From Baffinella frigidus (Eukaryota > Cryptophyceae > Cryptomonadales > Baffinellaceae), in NCBI GenBank assembly GCA_026770585.1, contig MU646838.1, positions 75,034 through 117,523 on the forward strand: DNA of 42,490 bases, read 5' to 3'. The position numbers were made by a program, and so were the translations under genes. Positions 33,001-40,300 of this stretch are shown piece after piece. Every line of letters begins with the position of its first letter. Within the stretch, counting starts at the first letter, position 1. Under the pieces are notes generated by a model. The model had not been told where the DNA came from. It did no database searches and saw only the letters and a list, made by a program, of their open reading frames with translations.

Positions 33001-34657
33001 GGGGAAAGTTCACTCAGATGAGCTGGTTGACTGAGCTAAATTCTTGTGGCTCAGAGTGCATTCCTGTGCTGTCGTCACCTCTCAAGGACATAGTGTTTGC
33101 CTTGCGTTGTTACTCCTGCACCAACACAGTTTGTGCCCTGTGATATGGGTGAGAGAGGAGATTCAGGAGGGAGAAGGGGGGGGCGGGGTGTCGATCTGAG
33201 AAGCACGTATCCCGACCCCAGAAGCACGTGCCCCGACCTCAGAAGTACGTGTCCCGACCCTCGAGATCGGAGGGCGGAGGGTGATGGCCAGGCTGCGTGA
33301 CTGGAGGGTGGAAAGTGAGAGTGATCCACTTAGTGCGGTCCACTTAAGGGTCCACTTGATTGTGAGGATCATCGGAGATCCCCACCAGATCGGAGGTCCC
33401 CACGGAGTTATGCACCCATAGTGATGGCGTGGCGGGTGCCGGCAGGACGCACGTCAACCTCAAGACCCCGCAGACTTTGGATGTGGTATTGTCCGGGAAA
33501 CCCGACGACATCTCGCCTCTCGCGCCTCTCGGCCACGCTGCGATGCAGGACGTGCGGAGGGGGGGGGTTGCAGCGGTGGCGGGGATTCGTGCGGCATGCG
33601 GGGGTGCGGAAGAGGAGGTGGCGAGTGAGGTGGATTGCGATAGCGATTTGGATGGGGAGGTCTTTGGCAGCGATGAGGTTTTTACCGCTAGCCCCTACAC
33701 CCTATCCCCGAGCCCCAAGCCCTAAACCCTTCACCCTCCACCCTTCACCCTGAACTCCTAAACCATAAACCCTAAACCCTAAACTGTTAACCGTAATCCC
33801 CAATCCCTAAACCCTAAACCCTAAAGTCACACCGCTAAAACCTACAACCTACACCCTCAACCCCAACTAAACCCTCAGCCCTCAACCCTCAATCCTGAAC
33901 CCTCAACCCTCAACCCTACACCCAAACCCAAACACCCTACACCCTACACCCTACACCATACAACCTAAATCTCGAACCCTCACACCGAACCCTGAACCGT
34001 CAAACCCTCAACCCGCATCAGCAAACGAGAAAGAGCGGTGTGGGGGGGAGGGGGGCACGCACCGCTTGCCTGGAATGACCTTGTGAATCGACGGAGCGTG
34101 ACGAAGTTGGTGGTGCGGGCGTGCAGGGTGGAGGGCCAGTGTCGGACGCCACGCTCAAGCAGGAGGTAGTGCCCCATCCACCTGCGCTACCAATCTGCCG
34201 CATCGTAGCGCGCATGCGGTCACGGGACTGCATCCCCAGAACCAAGGACCCCAGAGCGGTCCGTGGTGCGTGTGCTTGTGCGCAAGGACATGCCCCCCCG
34301 AGCTGCCCCTCGCGACATTGGGCTGGTGCACGGTGCACTGGATGGGCATCTGCTCACAGTGGCTCTGCCGTCTTCACGTGACTGACGCCCCCCTCCCCCC
34401 CGTGCCCACCTCCTGTGTGTCTTCTTCTTCTCTTCTTCTTCTTCTTTATGACTCTCGATACAGGTCCTAGCAAGGCCCTTAAGCCTTAAGTTGAGAGTGG
34501 ATCCGCAGATTCTGGACAAGTTCGGAACAGCAGTGCAAACCGTGAGCGGGCGCTTCTGGGAGGAGGACTGGATTCCTCATGTCGACGGCTTTGAGGTCCA
34601 CCCCTCCGCCTCGCACTCAATCCTAAACCCTAAACCCCACACCCTAAACCCTGAACC

Positions 34658-34689
<32 letters not shown>

Positions 34690-35536
34690 ACTCTAAACCC
34701 TGAACCCTAAACCCTAAACCCCAAACCCCAAACCCCCAACCCTAATCCCTCAACCCTCAACTGTAAACCCTCAACCGTCAACCCCAAAGCCTCAACCCTC
34801 AACCCCAAACGCTCAAGCCTAACGCCTCTCACCCACCTCTCGCCTCTCGCTGCGCCGCCTTGCCAGCTCCCCGCAGCCAACCACAACCTTGGCACAACCC
34901 GCTGGCGCGTTAGCACGCCGCACCCTCCCCAGCCAGAAGTGTCTCCAGGTGACAACACACGCTCCTCCCGGCTCTGCAGCAGGCGCGCGCGCGTGCTCTC
35001 GCGAGGCCGAAACCTGTCTGCATACTTCCACCAACCAAACCTGTATGGATACTTCCACGAACCATGCATCTCACGGACGCGACCCTCAACCCTAAACCCT
35101 AAACCCCAACCCCCAAACCCTAAAGCCTAAACTCTCAACCCCAAACCCTAAACCCTAAACCCCCAACCCTGGCGCGCCCCGACAGGAGGACCCCGAGGGT
35201 GGGAGACGCGCGAAAAGAGCCTCTTTTCGGGCGAAGGGTTTGGGGCATGCGGCGTGTGCCCTCGCGTGCCCGAAACCTGTCCGGATGTGTGAGAGCTCTC
35301 ACACACCGAACGCCTGACGGATGCGACACTGGCAGGAGGACCCCGAGGGTGGGAGACGCGCGAAAAGCGGCGAGCAATGGCCGCCCGGGGGAGGCCCTGA
35401 CCCTGCTGGGGGGGGGCTCGAGGAGGAGGACATGTCGCTACAGGAGATCGAGGAGGAGCTCACCCGTCGTGGGATCCCGCTTAGGCCCCGCAAGGCACCC
35501 CCCCCCCCCCTCTTCCATCCCTTTTGCTTGAACTAG
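26525..35536 (+). CDS. EsV-1-7 cysteine-repeat protein, 13 exons
   Basis: Exons 26525-27201, 27563-27689, 28163-28220, 28883-28925, 29308-29387, 29772-29875, 30401-30453, 31195-31300, 32068-32162, 32836-32886, 33446-33677, 34509-34595 and 35336-35536 join with no phase conflict into about 637 codons. Spliced repeats match the EsV-1-7 pattern C-x4-C-x16-C-x2-H. The best is C-ADES-C-x16-C-GA-H (exons 3+4). Others are C-DEEG-C-x27-C-AK-H, C-RAPR-C-x15-C-AE-H, C-x8-C-x16-C-KE-H, C-AFPEG-C-x15-C-KE-H, C-QHPDG-C-x15-C-FR-H, and two C-x2-C variants in exon 1. The tail is acidic and ends in a helical MSLQEIEEELTRRGIPL. The motif is named from an Ectocarpus virus gene and occurs in the brown-algal developmental protein IMMEDIATE UPRIGHT. 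Its biochemical role is not established, and metal binding is likely. The start codon and the exon 2 donor are the weakest points. Confidence 0.8.
27203..27365. repeat. Telomere-like array in EsV gene intron 1
   Basis: Begins within about 10 bp of the exon 1 donor (GTACCG) and consists of CCCTAAA, CCCTCAA and CCCTGAA heptamers. Confidence 0.9.
27813..28112. repeat. (CT)n and (GAGT)n/(GAGC)n microsatellites
   Basis: (CT)n at 27808-27851 is followed by GAGTGAGT/GCGTGAGT repeats at 27916-28080 and GAGC repeats at 28081-28105. All lie in EsV gene intron 2. Confidence 0.9.
28817..28862. repeat. (CT)n microsatellite in EsV gene intron 3
   Basis: CT runs ending 20 bp before the acceptor of exon 28883-28925. 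They serve in effect as its polypyrimidine tract. Confidence 0.85.
28960..29295. repeat. Telomere-like array in EsV gene intron 4
   Basis: CCCTAAA/CCCTAAC/CCCCTAA heptamers fill most of the intron, from about 35 bp after the donor to 12 bp before the acceptor at 29307. Confidence 0.93.
29395..29505. repeat. CACCCTT minisatellite
   Basis: CACCCTTCACCCTT units follow directly after the donor of exon 29308-29387. Confidence 0.8.
29899..30005. repeat. (CT)n-rich tract in EsV gene intron 6
   Basis: Long CT runs with TTTCTC interruptions, starting about 25 bp after the donor at 29876. Confidence 0.9.
30468..30762. repeat. Telomere-like array, opposite orientation (TTTAGGG)
   Basis: GGTTTAGGGTTTAGGG with TGTAGGG variants, ending in a homogeneous TTTATGG block (30718-30755). 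It is G-rich on the plus strand, the reverse of most arrays here. It lies in EsV gene intron 7. Confidence 0.95.
30840..31194 (+). repeat. Minisatellite merging into the exon 8 splice acceptor
   Basis: Degenerate units of about 30 bp (GTGTTGCGGGGCAAGTAACA and variants). They grade into TTTCTTGCGGCAGTTTGGA units at 31108, 31147 and 31183. The last one supplies the CAG|TTTGGA acceptor of exon 31195-31300. Confidence 0.8.
31314..31457. mobile_element. AT-rich foldback element
   Basis: The left arm GGAACATGTTTAATTTGAAA continues to GAAAAT. It pairs with the right arm ATTTTCTTTTAAATTAAACA, which ends TGTCCC. The AT-rich interior is non-coding. The element sits 14 bp beyond the donor of exon 31195-31300 and contrasts with the GC-rich surroundings. 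Confidence 0.85.
31473..31540. repeat. Dispersed repeat, copy 1
   Basis: GTGAATCTAC, GTCCTCAT(A/G)ACCTTGC and GAGCCxAGAxACCCACAC are shared in order with 36582-36650. A fragment, GTCCTCATAACC, also occurs at 3449. Confidence 0.75.
31845..32040. repeat. Degenerate telomere-like array in EsV gene intron 8
   Basis: ACCCCAAACCC and CCTACCCTAC units. A flanking GGCAGGAAACCC motif occurs twice (31838 and 31951), and a third GGCAG provides the acceptor at 32067. Confidence 0.8.
32690..32815 (-). mobile_element. Retroposon-like 3' end with (GAA)n tail, copy 1
   Basis: Read on the minus strand, a conserved block (GGCTTACGGGCCTGGCTAGA, then TCCTGTTTCGAAAGTAATAA) runs into GAAGAAGAAG. The same block and tail recur at 34420-34495. 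A shared 3' block with a simple GAA tail is typical of SINE/LINE 3' ends. It lies in EsV gene intron 9, directly before exon 32836-32886. Confidence 0.6.
33700..34015. repeat. Telomere-like array in EsV gene intron 11
   Basis: CCCTAAA, CCCTACA and CCCTCAA heptamers begin about 25 bp after the donor of exon 33446-33677. Confidence 0.93.
34420..34495 (-). mobile_element. Retroposon-like 3' end with (GAA)n tail, copy 2
   Basis: The minus-strand block GGCTTAAGGGCCTTGCTAGG, then ACCTGTATCGAGAGTCATAA, then a GAAGAAGAAG tail, is homologous to 32690-32815. It lies directly before exon 34509-34595. A shorter TTCTTCTTCTTATTATT tract at 40511 may be a third tail. Confidence 0.6.
34615..34825. repeat. 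Telomere-like array in EsV gene intron 12
   Basis: CCCTAAA then CCCTCAA heptamers, beginning about 20 bp after the exon 12 donor. Confidence 0.93.
34985..35370 (+). repeat. Tandem duplication around the last EsV exon, one copy with a telomere-like insert
   Basis: Unit A (about 34990-35217) and unit B (about 35262-35367) share CTCGCG..CCGAAACCTGTC, ACGGAxGCGAC and then the same 35 bases from CAGGAGGACCCCGAGGG to GCGAAAAG (35183-35217 and 35333-35367). In unit A the join GCGAC/GACAGG is split by about 100 bp of CCCTAAA repeats (35079-35172). Unit B carries the acceptor of the terminal EsV exon. Confidence 0.75.
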
Positions 35537-35680
35537 CTGGCGGCTCTGGCGTCGTGGATTGTGCGGCGTGTTGTTGATGCGCCTGCCATGGCTTGGCGTG
35601 CCACGCCCGAGCAGCCGACGTGCCTGAGAAGCGGTGCCTCCCTGCCACCGCGGGCCACCGCCTCGAGGCACAGCCTCCAT

Positions 35681-35845
35681 ACGATAACGCACTCAACACC
35701 GGGTATTCAGGCCTACAGCATTGCCTACGGTAGGCCGAAGGGCTCCTAGGGCCTAATGTTTCTTGGAACCCCCCTAGGGCCCTACGGCCTACTGTAGGCA
35801 ATACCGTAGGCGTAACTACCCGGTTTTCAGCCCGTTACCCTATTA
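35681..35845. mobile_element. Foldback element, CCTACGGTA family
   Basis: The left arm ACCGGGTATTCAGGCCTACA continues to TTGCCTACGGTAGGCC. It pairs with the right arm TACTGTAGGCAATACCGTAG, which ends GCGTAACTACCCGG. The right outer end TTTTCAGCCCGTTACCCTAT matches the 5.4 kb copy. It is non-coding, just downstream of the EsV gene. Confidence 0.85.
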
Positions 35846-35986
35846 GGCTGTCGGCGGGCACTTCTGACGGAGCGTTTCCTGGGCTCGGGCAGGCGCTGCT
35901 CACGGCGGTGCTGCGTCTGTCGATGGATGCGGAGCGCCGCGCGTTTGGGCTTCCACTTCACCCAACCCTGCCTGCCGCGGGGAACA

Positions 35987-36114
35987 TGTACAGGGGCACC
36001 TCGCTCATAAGAAATCGCCCCCCCCCCTAGGGCCACCCTAGGACCCTGGGAATGTTCCTGCTGCAGGGTCCAAGGGGGGGGGGGGGGTTCTTATGAGCGA
36101 GGAACCCCTGTGCA
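35987..36114. mobile_element. Foldback element, CTCATAAGAAA family
   Basis: The left arm CACCTCGCTCATAAGAA, preceded by TGTACAGGGG, pairs with the right arm TTCTTATGAGCGAGG, followed by AACCCCTGTGCA. The core is CCTAGGGCC...GGACCCTG. Same family as 16.8 kb. Confidence 0.85.
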
Positions 36115-36324
36115 GGGGCACTCGAGAGAACCCACATGTGTAAATAAAAGGTGTGGTATTGGGATTGGCTGGGGCAAGGTGCAAGGCGTGACGCATCCCG
36201 GCGTTTCCCGTGGCGTAAGAGAGTCGCCCAGAGGGCGCTGCATGCTTACCATGACACCAAGGGATGTACAGCCCTTACTCGAAATTAAGGTCACCCATTT
36301 CGAGGGGGGTGGCGTGCGGTCCTG

Positions 36325-36555
36325 CAATGATTAAGGTCCACAGAACCGGGTGTGCGCGGACCTTAAATGATTAAGGTCCACCGAAAACGGGTGCGTGGAC
36401 TTGGCTCATGACCTCTGAACGCTACAAGCCCCACTTGTCACGCGGAGTGCCAGCATGCCTTGGGAGGGCCGGAGTTTCCAGTCAACTCTCTCTTAGAAGG
36501 ACCGGAGTTTCCAGTCAACTCTCTCTTAGAAGGACCGGAGTTTCCAGTCAACTAT
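36325..36555. repeat. Two small tandem repeats
   Basis: ATGATTAAGGTCCAC recurs with a period of 40 bp at 36327 and 36367. GGACCGGAGTTTCCAGTCAA recurs with a period of 33 bp, about 2.7 copies, at 36465-36553. Confidence 0.9.
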
Positions 36556-36581
36556 CCGAAGTGAATCTACTTCTGAAGCCT

Positions 36582-36650
36582 AAGTGAATCTAAATTGACG
36601 TCCTCATGACCTTGCGTCCTGAAGTGCCCTTAGAGCCTAGATACCCACAC
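36582..36650. repeat. Dispersed repeat, copy 2
   Basis: Matches 31473-31540: GTGAATCTA, GTCCTCATGACCTTGCGTCC and GAGCCTAGATACCCACAC. Confidence 0.75.
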
Positions 36651-36655
36651 GAACT

Positions 36656-37376
36656 GTCAACTGTCGAGGTTCACACCTTGACCCAGTGTAGCCCCAAACC
36701 CGAGCTATGCATGCCACTCCCTACCCAGAAACACCGGATGCGCCTTGGTCCCAGCTTCAAACCTCTACGAGGCTCGTACAGCATGGGAAAGTGGTCACAT
36801 CTCCCCTTGTCTACAGGGGTGCCCCAGTCATCAGGTTATGCCCCACCACGAGGCCCTTCGCGGGCTGTCGCCAACTTGCCCATGCTGACAATTATGCTGA
36901 CGCCATTTGACAGCATTCATAAAAATTTGACAGCATTTGTATGTTATAAAAAAAAAACCTTGTTTGTACGTAGGACCTAGAAAAAATTGGAACTCGCAGC
37001 CTATCTGGACGGGGCGCTCCCTCCCCGGAAATCCGGGGAAGGGAGTGACAAATTTGCTGACTTTTGGCGTGTTTCGTGGGCAAGAATCCAACGATTAACT
37101 TAAGCACGGTTCCCCGTAAATACGTCCCTTATCCATCCGTTGAATATTTTTGCTGACACCGTTGTATTTTACAACAGAAACGAGATCAAGATAAGACCCA
37201 CACAAACCCCTTGCTAATCCGAAGCGCCACGGCGGCCGAGGAACGACGGAAGAGGCGCGCTAAAGTCGCTGCCGAAACCGTCTGGATCTGCAGCTCTTCC
37301 TCGCGTCCATCGTCCGCCGACGGGATTCAAATCATCCCAGTAAGGATACCGATCTTGCGAAACAGAGCGGTGCGTC
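36656..37376. other. Intergenic region upstream of the fibrocystin-like gene
   Basis: No exon is supported. GC falls in 36880-37190, with A/T runs. The interval may contain the promoter and leader of the gene starting at 37377. Confidence 0.4.
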
Positions 37377-40300
37377 ATGCGATCCTCTGCGGGGCGGGCG
37401 GGCATAATTGTTGCCCTTGCCGCCTCTCTCCTGGCCGGATCCAACGCCGTCAAGATTTTCAAAGTCAACCCTTCTCAAGGCTCGCTGGCAGGCGGCACTA
37501 GGATGCACATCCAGGTGCGCCTCAGACCCGCGACTTGCCCAGGTGTGCTGTGATAATTGCGGCTGGTGCCACCGTGTGACCAAGTCGCGGAAATTCCGAG
37601 AAGCGGACATGTCGACTATGGCCACTCTGCCTGGGGAGCGCTGCATCAAACATGCTGTCTATGCCGCCAGGCTGGAGGACCTGCGAATTCATCCTCCAGA
37701 TTTTTTTTTCCCAGTGTCACAGTGTGGGCGTTTCCCGACTCCGCGCCCCATACTTGACACAGCCTTGACACAATTTTGTCACTCGCAATCCTGCCGCGGC
37801 AGGGTGAGGGGTTCAGCTCCCCGAATGGGCCAGGCAACGTGGTCATGATCGGCGGGTATCCCTGCATTACAATTCCGTGAGGCCCCCCGCCCCTAAACCC
37901 TATACCCCAAACCCTAAGCCCTAAGCCCTAAAGCCTAAACCCCATGCAGACTTCACTCCACAGCCGCGCAAGTTGTCTGCAAAACGACAGCTCCGCCCCC
38001 CGTCGGTACATTCCAACACCGCGCTATGCCCTCTCCTCTCATCCCAGGCGATCAAGTGCCTTGGACCCCAGACGCAAAAATCGTTCCCCTGATATGTCTG
38101 CCAACCATCGCGAGGGAAAACCACCCTAGCGCGACGAAAGGTGGTTGGCAAGGCACTGACACACGGAGTTTGCAGGGGCACACGTCAGCACGTCGACCGA
38201 ATATGCGAAGAGTGCACCCTCAGGCTGGTCCTACGGGATCGAGGTCAAGGTACCGCTCCCAACCCCCAGAGCTTCTAGCTCTGCCTCACACGGTTTGGTC
38301 TCTTCAATTTGACGAGACCGGACGTCAATTCCCCAGGGTTTTGTTGCAAGTCCGTCAATTTTTGGATTGAAAATAAGCAGTGAGCCCGACTGGGGCACAG
38401 CTAGAGCTTCCCCCTTCCGCGCAGCCGCGGACGCCTAGCTCTGCCCCAGTCGTGCTGGCTGACTATCCCTAAGTTGACATGCTGTGTGTGTGTGTGTGTG
38501 GTACACACCCGTGAAGTTGAGAGCGGACACGAGGCTCTTCTGACCACATCGGTGCGACCACATGGAGTGAGCCAGAGCCTGGCAGCCTCTGTCACGGCGC
38601 GTGACGCACGTACTACGTACGGCAGGTGTACACCGGCGGCATGCAGGCCGAGTGCGCGTCGACAGACCACTGGGGGTGCACGTTCAGATACCACCATTCC
38701 AGCTGGCACACCCCGCGCATCGACGCCCTCGAGCCGCGCGACGTACGCCCTGGCACCATTCTCCAGGTTCCTCCACCCCCCCGCCAAACCCTGAACCCTA
38801 AACCGAAACCCCCCTTCTTGCTTCCGCGCCTCAGAGTGACTAACTAGTGCAGGCCTGGAGTGTACTGTGCACCTCTCCACATGACTCGTGTTGCTGGTGC
38901 CGGCTGCCGCTCGCCCCTGCACCCCCCCTCCCACCCGTCCGTTGACACCCTTGCTTCCTCCCGGGACGCCGTCGCCTCATGTACGTACCTGCGTACGTAC
39001 GTACGTACGTACACCATTCAAACCCCGTACGCTCATCGTTCAAACCCTGGACCCTGGACCCTTAACCCTAAACTCATCTTTGCGCGCACCTGGGCAGACC
39101 TCCGGACGATTCCACTGGACGCCATTCGGCTTCGATAAACTCAAGGCTCAACCCTAAACCCTCAACCCTCAACCTTCAACCCTGAACCGCACACCCTACA
39201 CCCCAAACCCAAACCCCTACATCCTGAACACTCAACCCTAACCCCTGGACCCTACACCCCACACACTGAACCCTGCACCCTAAACTCTAAACGTTAGCCC
39301 TAAACCTTAAACCTGAACCGGTGTACACTTGCCAGTACATCAACCCAGACCCTGAACCGTGAACCCTGCACCATGACCCCTATACTCTGAACCCTGAACA
39401 CTAAACCCTAAAACCCCTGAACCCTAAACCCTAAAGCCAAACCCTACACCCTGCACCCTGAACCCAAACCCCGAAACCCTGAACCCTAAACCCTGAAGCC
39501 CAAACCCAAAACTCAAACCCTAAAACCAAAACCTTAAACCCTCAACCCTCAACCCTCAACCCTACATCCTCAACTCTGAAACCTAAACCCCAAACCTTTA
39601 ACCCTAAGCCCTACGCCCTACCTATCCTGAGCACTACACCCTCAATCCTGAACCCTGAACCCTGAGCCCTTAACCTTACTACCAAACCCCAATCCCTCAA
39701 CCCTCACGCCTAAACCCTAAACCCTAAACCCTACTTCCTAAACCTTAAATCCCAGACCTTCAACCCTAAACCCTAAACCCTAAACCCTTGAACCAAACCC
39801 TACAACCCAAACCCCAAACCCTAAACCCCAAATCCCAAACCCTAAACCCTAAAACCTAAAACCAAACCCCACACCCTAAACCCTAAACCTCAAAACCCTA
39901 CACACAAAACCTACCACCCTTAACCCTCAACCCCACACCCTAAACCCTCAACCCTGAACCCCACGACAGGCGCCATCAATGGAAGTCCCGCTCTCTTCCG
40001 TCAAGGTATCCTGCCCCGAGTCCCGCACCGTGGACGCACCCTGACTTGAACTAGTGATGTCGGAGCCCTCTGTGGGGTGGGATGCGGTGAGAGGGTTTTT
40101 GGTGTGCGTCACCTCACGGCCTGTGGATGAGCCCTGAACCCTACACCCTGAAGCATATCCCCCGAAGCCTAAACCCTGCACTCCAAACCCGGAACCCTGA
40201 ACCCTGGGCAGATCGCAAACCGGGCGTTGGAGCAACAGCAGGGGCAGAACGAGCCGTTCGGGCAGTCAGGGACGCGCTGCGCTCTCTTCAACGCGGAAAT

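Noticed and set aside
32543-33013. Minus-strand open frame of 156 codons
   Set aside because: It crosses plus-strand exon 32836-32886 and the GAA-tailed repeat, with no domain or codon bias of its own.
36465-36553. CRISPR-like array
   Set aside because: The 33-bp tandem units have no unique spacers, and the sequence is eukaryotic.
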